Shown: positions 50,401 to 61,601 of the stretch, piece by piece
How the letters are laid out: each line of letters starts with the position of its first letter
How positions within the stretch are numbered: the stretch's first letter is position 1
From: Trochalopteron elliotii
Taxonomy: Eukaryota > Chordata > Aves > Passeriformes > Leiothrichidae
Direction of reading: 5' to 3'
Length of the DNA: 64,000 nucleotides
NCBI GenBank assembly: GCA_024734555.1
Contig: JANPWX010019815.1
Span: 310,001 to 374,000, forward strand
Notes under the pieces: model-generated
What the model was told of the DNA's origin: nothing
What the model saw: the letters and a program-made list of their open reading frames with translations, nothing else
The model's database searches: none
Made by a program: the position numbers and the translations under genes

Positions 50401-51895
50401 GCCAGTATTTAGTGTATGCACTGTAAGCCTACTTTGCCAATTAAATACAAGAAACACTAACTGTGGGTTTCGGTTTCACTTAAAGCCACATAACGGAAGA
50501 AATGTGGTGTTTGGGAGCAGGTGTTCATCAGAGTCCATTTCATACAGTCCATAACTAGCCCGAAAACATGGCCTTTTCATACATCTCTAGCAGACATGGT
50601 CTTGGAAGATGTTTAGTGGGAATGACCAGTGGTGATGACGTAAAGCACACAGCTGCAGCAGTGTATCTATGCATTGTTATTCTCCACCTAGTCAAAATTT
50701 GTACCTACTTTCTTTTTTGTAATGTTTTCTTCAGCTACACAAGCACAAGAGAGAAAAGATGGTTTGTTCTAGAGTCTTATACCAAACACTTAGTTTACTT
50801 CAAGGACTGAGTTACACACATTACAGGTAAATCACAATTTCAAAATACCATGCATGAGAGAATATCTGAAAACACTGCATTAGTCTATCTTGCCCTCTCT
50901 CTTCCCCGAAGGCAGAAACACCATATTAAAAAAAACAACTGCAGGCAGTGTGAAGAAGGTCACTACGCATAAAACAAATATTCACATGGCACTGAAAAAC
51001 AATGAGATCGGCTCCCATCCATGGGAATTGCCTAAAGACATTAACAAGAAGAAAAATAGAAGCAGCTCCATTTTACAAAAGCAGTTCTCTAAAAGGTGAA
51101 TTACTGTTGTAAACTACCCTAGCTTCATTTCATGTCAAGCAGCCAAAACTTCATGTAATTCTGCTCTTACCTGGGGAATCTCTGACCCTTTTTTTCTGGT
51201 CTGAAACAGCAAAATGCATTCTCTTTCTCTCTCTTGCTTTCCAAAAAACCCTTTAATGTTTAGTGGCTAGAGCACCGACTCCCAGACTCTGCACAGATGA
51301 GACAGTCCACTGCAAGGTACCCTAAGGGATCTCTTACTCAATTCAGACTAAGAGGAAAGAGCTTTGCAACCTAAACAGAATAGTATCCATGCCTCTTTGA
51401 ACTGAGTTTCTGCAAAGGTGGTGTAAAATCAGAGGACACACTCAAGGTCATGCAAGATAGCCAGTGAGACGCTTATAACTCAATGGAGGCAAAGTGGCAT
51501 CTGCAGCACACAGGGAAGTTTGCTATTCTCACTGCAAGGCCACTTACTGGAGGAAAATATGTCACCTTATTGGACTGCAGATGGACACCTTTCCAGTCCC
51601 CTTTTGTGAACCTGCGTCTCATGCTGGTGGTGAGAAAGGGACCTGCAGGGAGTGAAGCAGGACCAAGGGAGAGAAAGAGGTGGGGTGGGAGTGCACAAAA
51701 ACAAGCTTTGGGGCGACAGTGTGCCTGCTTCCAGTAGAAAGCCAGTTTTACTAACTCATATTCCTATACTTGAAGCTCATTAATTTCTCTGAAAGCACAG
51801 TCCAGCTTTCTCTTGACTTGCTGATGTGCAGTTTACAGATGCACATCCCTGATCTGTAGGGTACATTGATTTCCTCTGCAACCTTGGCTATAGTA

Positions 51896-51956
51896 ATTCC
51901 TCTACTAGAGGAATATAGTTAATTCCTCTACTAGAGGAATATAGTTAATTCCTCTA
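51896..51956 (+). repeat. Tandem 26-bp repeat containing an inverted repeat
   Basis: Two identical 26-bp units (51,896-51,921 and 51,922-51,947) are followed by a partial third (51,948-51,956). Each full unit opens with ATTCCTCTACTAGAGGAAT, in which ATTCCTCT and AGAGGAAT are perfect 8-bp inverted arms around a 3-base loop, then ATAGTTA. The identity of the copies implies a recent duplication. It lies in the upstream NRG1 intron. Confidence 0.93.
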
Positions 51957-52829
51957 TATCTCCATGAAATCACCTACATTTTCTTCCCCTTGAGCACTGA
52001 GCCTCTTCAAATCACTCTGACTTTCCTGATGAATCCAACTTGTAAGTTGCTTACATTACAGAAAACCTTGGCATTTCTGTCCTGCAATGAATGAGGAAAG
52101 ATGCTGGTTCCAGTGTAACAGCAGGCAGCAGAAGCTATATGGGTACTTTCAAGGAGAAGAGAAGCCAAACCTGAGAGCAATCAATAATTAGCCCTTTTCT
52201 GAAGAGACAGGACTTTCCATTTTACCAGGTGTGTAAAAAGATGTATTTCATACATATATTTTCATACATACATAATTGTTCCAGATCTGGAACTGCATCC
52301 ATGTAGCTGTGAACATACCAAAGGGTTAAAAAAACTACCAATACCAACAGATAAACACCAGAGCAAAAAACCCTCCCAAACAACCAAGTCTCTATATATG
52401 AGGCATTTACAATCTATTTCATGGGGCTGCTCAGAATTTTTCACATTGTTTTTGTGATTTAATACCCTAAACTGGCTGTTCAATCCAGTTAAAATTTTTT
52501 TCAGCTTCTCTCTTCACAAATAACATGCAGTGTAACAGATTCCTGGGACCTTCACAGAGAGAAGTATCTGTCCAGCCAGCAGCTGGAATTGAATGCTTGC
52601 AAGTTAGTGGAACTGTTCTCTGGCCGTAACACAGTACTTTCTCACTTTGGCACTATCTCTAGGAAGATCAGGGCCAGCAAGAAGGAAACAGGAAATCGCC
52701 GGGTCTGCAAGATAGAAACTTCAGGAAAGATTGAGAGCACATAAACTCTTGCTGAACCAAGGCGGCATGCCTCTCTTCCCCCTGTGAGATGGACTAGGTG
52801 GTGGTTTCCTTTCACAAATCCAGCCTTAG

Positions 52830-52922
52830 AAAAGAAAAAGAAAAAGAAAAAGAAAAAGAAAAAGAAAAAGAAAAAGAAAAAGAAAAAGAAAAAGAAAAAG
52901 AAAAAGAAAAAGAAAAAGAAAG
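52830..52922 (+). repeat. (AAAAAG)n hexanucleotide microsatellite, 14 perfect units
   Basis: From 52,835 to 52,918 the unit AAAAAG repeats 14 times without a single interruption, bounded by AAAAG on the left and AAAG on the right. Such perfection predicts length variation between individuals. The repeat lies in the NRG1 intron upstream of the EGF exon; on the NRG1-sense strand it is a CTTTTT pyrimidine tract. It produces long artificial reading frames (poly-Lys on plus, Ser-Phe on minus) that are not genes. It may have grown from the poly(A) tail of an unrecognised retroposed sequence to its left. Confidence 0.97.
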
Positions 52923-53876
52923 CACAGACACTTCAGCTTGCTGCACCACCCGATGGCTTCCTCCCCGATAGGCCAACAGACTGACCCAGTTGGCAGGCGC
53001 GTGACTGCGAGACCTGCACAGCATCTGGCTCACCACAGAGGGTCAAGAGGTGACACATGCTAAACACTGCTGATCAAGAACAATTCTGTTTGCTCCATTT
53101 AACTTTGAGGTGGTAGGAAGCATGGGCACAGACACACACAGTCCACAGGTTGTTAGGGAGGAAATGCAATTACTGCTTGCAAAAGAAACTTTTCAGAAGA
53201 AGGGTGGAAAACATAGGCTGTGGAAGAATACTAGTGAATGGAAAGATCTGGTTGAAACTGAGCTTTGAGACAAGGCATGCTTTTTTTCTGCTGTGAAAAA
53301 AAAGATGTTAGCTTTCACTTGAGGGTGCTGTGATAAGCAAAAAGTCTGTAAAAGCCTTTAGAAAACATTCCCCACCTGGTGAAGGGAGACATGAATGGCA
53401 AAACACAAGACAGTGACAGACCAGAGCATCCCAAGAGGAAAAATGTGTGTGTGGTAGGAAAGGGCAGAAGGAAAAGAAAAGAAAGGAGGTGCAGAGGAAA
53501 TATGCATAGATTGGACCAATGCAGGAAAAACAGGTCTAAGCTTAGGAATGCTAAACTGACAGCCAGACAAGGAAGTGCTTTTGCTATTGAGAGACAGCCT
53601 TGCAAATACCAGAAATGGGTGGGAGGGTTTGAAAAATTTAGAGACCCTAGGTTAAAGCAGACAGCAGACAAGGAGCTGAATGCAAATGTCATGATACAAT
53701 GTTGTCCAGCGTGGAGTCCTTTGCTGTACTGGAGAACATCCCATCATGCCGAAAAACCTGAGTGGCCAAATAAACTGTAGGAAAGGATTCCTGGCTCACC
53801 TTGTTTTGGAGGCCACAAGGCCTCTTTTCCATGCTCACTGTGCAGCAAGGTAAGGTACATAACTCACTGGGCTCGA

Positions 53877-53904
53877 AGTAATGGGCTGAGTAATGGGCTG
53901 AGCC
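53877..53904 (+). repeat. Short tandem duplication, 12 bp x 2
   Basis: The unit AGTAATGGGCTG is repeated twice in a row and followed by AGCCC, so the second copy is also next to a short inverted match (GGGCT/AGCCC). It is intronic, with no evident function. Confidence 0.8.
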
Positions 53905-55498
53905 CATGCTAAACAACCATTAATACATTTGTTAGGAGATGCTTCATCATGTGTGTTTTACTCCTGTGTATCTCACAGCTCTTTCACAGAGCTCTGAAAG
54001 GTCTCTTCAGGCTGCTGACCACCAGGGCAGATGCACAGGAGATGGCTGAAACTGAAAAGGAGACTTAGAGTTGAGGTGGAGCTTCACAAAGCAAGAGCTG
54101 CCTTAGTAGTTCAGTTCCTCCTCTGTTAGTCCTGCTCCCAAGTGAGCCATTGCACTCAGAAGAGAAAACAGCTGTTGGACAGGTGAGAAGCCACCTCCTG
54201 CTGATTGCCAAGGCATAGATCCCAACGTCAGGAGAACCAACTGCACAAAATCACTGGGCAGATCATGTTTTCCTGTTGGTGTAATGACCCTGTCTAATCA
54301 ATAAGAAAGGTGCTATTGCAACCCATTTGCAACTGCATTGCAGCCTGAAGAGGTGGCTGATCAGATCTATGTGGAAATCAAACTGCTGGAAGGACTGGAC
54401 TCAAGACAGTAAAGCAGAGAACTCAAGCTCTTTTCTAAGTCCCAAATGTCCTGGTTCTGCAACACAGCACCGTGAGCACCCTAATCCAAACGGCATCATT
54501 TCTGTATAGAGCAAACCACCCAAAGGTTTTAACTCAAGAAGACTTTTCACTTAAAAAGTGGAGAAAAAGAACCTTGGCAGAACTGAAAGGACAAAGAGAC
54601 AAAGAGTATGAAGATTATGAAGACAGATTGCTGTCCTTCAAGAAAATGTCCAGAGGGAATCTGAACATTACCTTAAGGCCCTGCCAGCTACCCAAATCCA
54701 ACTGCAGATTTGGCATGGCAGCAAGCTTCCTGAGAAATGAGACAGCAAGTACAGCTGTACTAACATTGCTTTCCCTGCCTTGGGATGCAAACTCTGGATT
54801 TTTTTTTTTTCTCTATTTTGGTCCACATATGATGCTTTCTGTGAGGGTTGATCATTTAGTTCACTTGTGCTATAACCAACATTCAATTACTAAAATAAAT
54901 AATGGTAGAAAATCTAGCTCTGATTAGTTGCAGTTAGATTCAGCTCACGTAGCAGTGCTGTCTTACTACTCCTGAAACTTACTGTGGTAGAGGATTGTAT
55001 TACAGATTCCATCTGGTACCATCAAGTTTGCCCTGATGGGTATGTAGTGATACTGACATAACTATTTCCTTATCACATTGAGTGCTGAAATAATTTCATT
55101 CCCTTATTACATAGTCAGTTCAAAATCTATTCTTGTTCCTCTTTCCTCTAAAGGATTTTTCTTATTAATTCCAAGTAACCAATTATACTTGTGCAGATCA
55201 GTGCAAAATGTCTTTACCTTTTTAGTTCTACCTACTCACAGAGAAGCAGGGATAATAAAGACTATTTAGCAGCTGATGAAAGAAAGCATGAAAGCTTTTT
55301 ATTACAAATTATGTTTCAAATAAATGCAACATGATAATCCCTGTCATGAATCCACTTTCAGGAAAGCACCACAGTAAGAATATATCTAAAAGTAGGCCAA
55401 TAAGCCCACACAAATTTGAGATTGCACTCAAGCATCCGCTTAATTTATTGTCACATTCACTTCCATGTTTTCTCTGCATCTTTATAAAGTTTTTCTGA

Positions 55499-55530
55499 AG
55501 GAGAATGGACTTCAGGAGAATGGACTTCAG
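55499..55530 (+). repeat. Short tandem duplication, 15 bp x 2
   Basis: The unit AGGAGAATGGACTTC occurs twice in direct succession (55,499-55,513 and 55,514-55,528), followed by AG. This looks like a recent replication-slippage duplication in intronic sequence with no coding role. Confidence 0.9.
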
Positions 55531-58194
55531 CACAGTGCCTTAAGCATTTAGCCTTGTTGAAAGCAAGACTTGCCCACTGAAATACCTCATGTTAAATAAA
55601 TTCGCAAGAGGAGGCTGTGTGTGACAGCTTTCCTTGAGTAATTTTAAACATCCAGTTCAGGATTCTTAGGCACCCATTAATCTGTCTCCTGCTGCATATT
55701 CTGCAGTGAAAAACATATAGGTTACTAATTCCACAATGAAACAAATTTTCATTGACTTTGAAACACATTTTCAAAGTTATTAAGGACGTGTTCCCTCCCC
55801 ATGTCCCCATCCTCAAAGCATAGAAGACAATCTGTTGCTTTCCTTGTAGCCTTCTACTTCATGGAGGTGGTCATGAGAGGAAACCTCTGAAAACGTGAGG
55901 CATGAAAGGGATGTGCTAAACCTGAGGCAATTGAAGCTCAATCTCTTTAATAAGCCTGAGATCCCTGTGTGGTGGGGAAGAGCAAAGTAGCAGAGATTAG
56001 CTTTTAAGATATAATGGTAGCCCTCATGACAAGACCTGACACAGACTAGTGCAGATACATGCCTTCAGTTCTGAATTAAAGACAACAAAACCAACTTCTT
56101 TAGAAAACACAAAAGGTTGCTCACAGGTTGCGAAACATCTCTTTGTTATCTTTGATAAGCAAGCATTAGTAGAAAGGATTCCCAATAGACAAGCAGGTAT
56201 GAAGATAAGCAAAGAACAAGAATGCTTATCAATGACAGCTTCCTTCCTAATGCAATGAATTTATTTGTCAGTTTACTTGGATATTTGTATCCCACCAGAG
56301 ATTTCCAAGGCCTTCAATTTTTCACTTTTTAAAAAAATTTTAAATTTCCTGTACGATTCAAAACAAAGTTTTGAAATATAACCTGTAGACAAGAAGACAG
56401 ACTTTATTATTTTGCTGTTAAAAATTATTCTTTAACTTGAAATGTGTCAATTCCCTAGGAAAAAGGCATGATAAAATCTCAGACTGTTGGGTCTCTTATG
56501 CGGGTTCTGCTAGAGGATCCAGTCTCCTGTCGTCTTTGGGAGTTGCTTATTGAGATCACAAAGAAAATCCTCTCCAGATGGGTGCAGCATAGCCATGGGA
56601 TCCATTGTTTCTGAAAAATGCAGTTACCACTTCCCTGTTTGGAATTTCTCTCTCCAGAGAAGAGTAGTGGAGACAGACATTATTAGGTTATGCCTTGCTT
56701 ATAACAAGGTCCTTTGGACTCTGTAAGCAGGGTCCTTCATTGCAAACTGTTAAAGCACTTAGATTTCCTATCAAAGAAAGAGCTTTCTGTAGCGAGGGAG
56801 TCTTTTCTCATTTCCCTCCCTAACTTCCTGCCTGGAGGTATGAAATTGTCACTGTTTATAGTACTGCTTGAGAATGAGTGTGTGTGAAGTAGCACTCAGG
56901 GAAATCATATTTGTGATAGCAAAAAGACAAACAAGAATGGCCTAGAAAACATGACTAGCAGGGCAAAGTAGAAAGATTTCAGGTTGCCTAGCCTAAAAGA
57001 ATTTTTTTTCTTAACTGTGTAGTGTAGTCCTGGCAGGACTGACTCCGATAGGCTTCAAAGGATTGCGTGATGTGTCAGGAACAGTCACATTACCAGGCAC
57101 CAGCTCAGTGTCCTCAGTGAACCCTGCCCAGGACCTCTGTGAACTGCTGCAGATGACAGCTGTGAGTGCAGAGGAGCAAGTTCTTACACCCAGACCAATC
57201 CTGAGAGACGGCTCTCTTTCCCCTGCCCTCACGCCTGCAACTTCTTCCACTGCCTGTATTAAAAGGTGTGCAGTAGTGCACCTTGGGTTCACTGACAAAG
57301 ACGTGCAGCAAAACTTCAGAAGTTACTGCAAGGGCAGTGGAATGCTGTCTTTTATATCTTCTGTCAATTCGGGTTTTTAAAAAAATGAACAGTAGTTTAT
57401 TGTTGCAGTAGAAAGGATTACCTTCTTTCTATCATTGACACTGTTTGTTTGACATTATTTTTTTCACCTGCTAACCTTATTTTATTCAGCTGTTGTTTCT
57501 TCAGTTAAGCTGTATTTTAATATGATGATATAGTAGTACCATTTAATCAGTTCCTGTTCTCAAGAAACATCAGAGAGTACTATGTAATAAACATGTTAGT
57601 GTACCAGACAGCCTTTAAATGTCTATGAAAAGTTTGAAGTTTTCTTCACTTGAAAAGAAATACATGAAAACAAGCATAATGTTATTTTTCCAGGCTCTAA
57701 AAAGCAGTCTAGTAACAATCATGTAGAAAAATAAAATGTGTTCTTGTTGAGAATAAATGGCACATTTCCTTCAGCAGTTAATTTCTACAATCTCGTTATA
57801 AATCTGTCAAAAATCAGATTTATAATGGAATACTAACAGATTACAGGCAACTGCTGTGCTAATTGAGCCACTTTCATACTCATGTATTCATGCAGATACA
57901 GACCTGCAGAAAGGATGGTTTCATAGGAATAAAAAAATGGTTCAACAGCCTGATCAGGACAAGACAGGCTTTGAGTGAAGAACATGCAGTCCAGATGAAC
58001 ATCATAGTTTCTATGGAAAGCAAAGATTTTTGTCCAGCTAAGGAAGGAGATGTGGCAAGAGTTCATGCAGCCACATAGCCAAAAGAACTGCCTTTTTAAC
58101 ATGTGGCAACTTGCCTTTCCAGCATAAAGCAAGTTGCTAAGGCAGTCCTATTGTTGGTCCTTGCTCTTCAGCTTTAAAAGGGATTCTTTGCTGG

Positions 58195-58335
58195 TATGGA
58201 GCCACTCATGTACAAGGAAAAGCTGAAAGAACTGGGTTTACTCAGCCTGGAGAAGAGAAGGCTTCAGGGTGACCCAACTATGGCCTTCCAGTACCCGAAG
58301 AAGGCCTACAAGAAAGATGGAGGCTCACCTTTCTT
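58195..58335 (+). mobile_element. Degraded CR1 retrotransposon fragment
   Basis: The stretch contains CTCAGCCTGGAGAAGAGAAG, then CTTCAGGGTGACC, CCTTCCAGTACCCGAAGAAG and GCCTACAAGAAAGATGGAGG, which line up with the internal part of CR1 3' ends of the variant that reads CTTCCAGTACCTGAAGGGGGCC. Both ends are lost and the terminal 8-bp repeat is absent. It is more diverged than the copy at 27.7 kb, so it is older. It is on the plus strand, antisense to NRG1, in the long upstream intron. Confidence 0.8.
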
Positions 58336-61300
58336 CAGCAGACTGGGCCTGATCTTTTAAGTTCCTTGCAGACAACTGTTAGTGCATGTGGTACCCTACA
58401 AATGACCTTCCAAGAACTTCATTTGCTGACAATTTTTTGAGTCATTTTGTATCAAAATGAAAGTATATTTTCATTAGTTAATGTTTAGGGAGGGTTGTCT
58501 TTAAATCTTCTTTCAGTCTACAGCTGAACCGTTATGGTTTCTCAACTGCCACATCCATTTTATAGTGCCACAAAGTGTACATTTAAGAAAGAAATCTGTG
58601 CTTAATGGGAACCTTGAGTATCAAATATGTCACTGCCTCTTGCAGGTGACTCAGGAAACTGCCATCCACCACCCTGCAAGAGAGACCCTGGGGATTTCCC
58701 TCATCACATTGTTTGCCAGATAACATTATTCCATGAGTTTCAGCCAGCAATTTAACAAAGCCCAAAAGATAACCCAAGCACTGGAAGAGAATAGAACACC
58801 TGAGCCCAGCAAAACTAGGTGTTCTTTACACCAAAAAGCAGAATGTGTTTCACATATTACAGTCATTGGGCAGATGTACCAATCTAAGGATAGAAAGAGA
58901 GAGAGAAGCTCCTGAAAGTCTCGAGCATAGGACAGAAATTTTGCACAAATCCCCTTGCACAAGTGGAAAGGGAACTACCAAGTGTTCAGGGCCAACATCA
59001 TAGGTGAATGCTTGACAGAGACAGGAGTGGAGCTCTCCTGAGGATACAGAGGATTTAGGCTTTTTTTTTTTTCTTAAATACTGTCTTCTAATATGAGCTA
59101 AAACAAGAAGAGAAGTAGTCTGAGCTGTTTAAAAACCCTAAGCCAATCTTAAAAAACCCTGAGCTTAGTTAAGAACAGCAGGATATATATAAAAATAAAT
59201 CACTAGGTATTTTTATTGTTTTGTTGATAAGCCTTTGAACTTACCTTGTACTGCAATCCAAACAGTTAGACTTTCCCTTTTCCCTGTTGAGTGAAAGCTA
59301 AAATGAAGCTTGAAGAAGGAAGCCAAATGTTGAAGGTATTCTGTCTATGTTGTGGGCTGGTTACACTTTTTACCATAGCCAGGAAAACAATGTGATCCAT
59401 TGCAAACTGTCTGTAAACACTACTGCCTTGGCTGCTATACCCAATAATGTTGCAGGTTGAACTGCAAGGAGGACATTACCAGCATGAGAAAGGATAAAGG
59501 ATTTAGTAGTGTCAAATTTTTTTTATCTTAAAAATCTTGAGAAAAGGTTGAGCCTTTTAACCAGGCAAAAGTAGTAACTGGTTGGTTTTCTCCAGGGTTG
59601 AAAAGAGTGTGGGGGAAAGGCGCAGGATGCCAGCCTGGCATGTGTGGCAGCCTTATGGCTGTGTCCAGACATCACATCTCTGTGCTGCCACACCTGCTGC
59701 TGTTCGCACAAGGCTACACCTGAGACCTGTGGGACCTGATTTTGGGGAGCAGTGCCTCTTCCCTTTCTGCTGTCAGCCCTCTCCTGCAGCCTTCCTTACC
59801 AATCTGTAACCTGTAGAAACTCAGCAAGCTTCCTGGCACAAACATCTCAGTAAACATAAATTAAGAACATCACTTCTAGCCTAAATCTATATTTTACAGG
59901 ATGCATTTCCTTACTGGAAAATACTTCAAGGTCAGTGAAGACTAGTCAAAGTTTGAGTATGTCAGGGCAAAAGAGAATGATTTTTCTTTCTTCAGGGTGA
60001 TTCTCTTACAGCCAAGCAAAGCTGACTTCACGTCTTTTTCAACTTTCCTGTTGTATCAGAGGCCTATGCCAACTGTCTGTCTTATTTAACCTTGGTCAGC
60101 AGGACACAGATAGTGCTGTGGCAGACACTGTTGTCTTCCTCCACTTACTCAACATTGCTTTGTTCCACCAAAGCCATGCATTTTGTAACTGGCAGCAGCC
60201 ATATCATGGAGGTAAGAAAGCCCTGTGTTGGTAACATGCCAGTGGTGAGCTAAGTTACATGGCTTGTGCAATCTCATTCTCACAGTGCTGTAGATGTGAC
60301 CTCTGGATGCCATTAATTTCCATGGTCTTTATGAAACTCACTGGATGGGATGAAATTGCATTTTGCTGCGCAAGGAGTCTGCTTTGACACAAAAGGGCAA
60401 ACAGTCCAGGAGAATTTATCTGCCAAAGTCACTTACAACTTGAATGAAATAAGAAACTGATGCCACTGAGGGAGGGGAAAGGAAGACTGAAAGATCTTCT
60501 CTCTGATGTTTTTGCATGATTCCTCTGCCTTTATTTACATGCATCAATGAAGAGTGGTCCTTGGAAAAGTTTTCTTTAATGATTTTAATGCTAGAAGCAG
60601 CTCTTCAGACTAAACAGTTTGAGACTGTGCTGGCATGAAAATGAATGGATTTGGGCATCTAGATGAAAATTTTCCTTTTTAGCTAAGGATGAAAACAAAG
60701 ACTAGATTAAAACACATGTGGGAAAGATAAGTCTAAATCAGTGGATGACAGATCTGATTAAGGAGTTGAATAATGGAAAATAAATTCACAGGTAATAAAC
60801 TACAAATAATATGAAATACATTTGCTTAACTTTTCTTTTTCTTCTCCTTGCTTTGGTCTGTTAGTTTTGTGTGGTCTTGCAGAAATTTACTGTGGCACAG
60901 GATCTTCCCTTCATTACTCATGCTGATCAGAAGAAATGTGGATATCAAAGAGATATCCATTAAGAGATCATGCTAGAAAAAATTAAATTAAAAAAACTCT
61001 TCAGTATATTTTGCAAAACTAGAAACAAGCTCAAGGAGCCTGATGAACATACTAAACGATTTTGTGCTTCCAAAAGCACGAGGAATGATTTTTCGGTTCC
61101 TAAGTTTTATTTCCTAACTGGTAATCAAAGCAAAAGAAAAGCTTCAAGAAATCAATGGACAGCAGTTATGAAGAAGGAGATAGTGAGGAGAATGTTTAAT
61201 ATTTTAGAAGGGATTTGAAAGTAAACAATTTGGAAAAGAAGTCGGATCAATATTTATTTCTCTACTTTATTGACAAAGAAAGTGAAGACTGACAGTCATA

Positions 61301-61573
61301 GTTTTTGCTGCAAGGAAACAATCTTGTTTATGAATTTGCTCTAAATTACGATGAAATACACGACATGAAAATTGGTAAAAAAGGAAGTTATAAAGCTTTG
61401 AACTGAATAATTATAAGAATCTTTTAGGTATATTGTCAACACATGCAGCTTTTGTCTGGTGCACGTCTTGTGCACATCTATCAGAGAGGTGCAGTATATG
61501 CTATTTGTGTCACAGACTTCATTACCTCTGTCTGAAATGCAATACCAATTTTTCAAGAAATTCTATCAAAGAT

Positions 61574-61601
61574 GGCTCCCTCCCCCCCCTCCCCCCTCCA
61601 C
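61574..61601 (-). repeat. C-rich tract; G-quadruplex-capable on the NRG1-sense strand
   Basis: The plus strand reads CTCCCTCCCCCCCCTCCCCC then CTCC, so the minus strand has runs of six, eight and three G separated by single A. The run of eight can split into two tracts, giving four in all. It lies in the NRG1 intron, with the G-rich strand in the pre-mRNA. Confidence 0.7.

Noticed and set aside
52784..53036. Poly-Lys and Ser-Phe repeat proteins
   Set aside because: They are direct translations of the (AAAAAG)n microsatellite, not genes.
53379..53780. 133-codon basic plus-strand open frame
   Set aside because: It is Lys/Arg-rich because of local A/G bias; no domain and no splice or promoter support.
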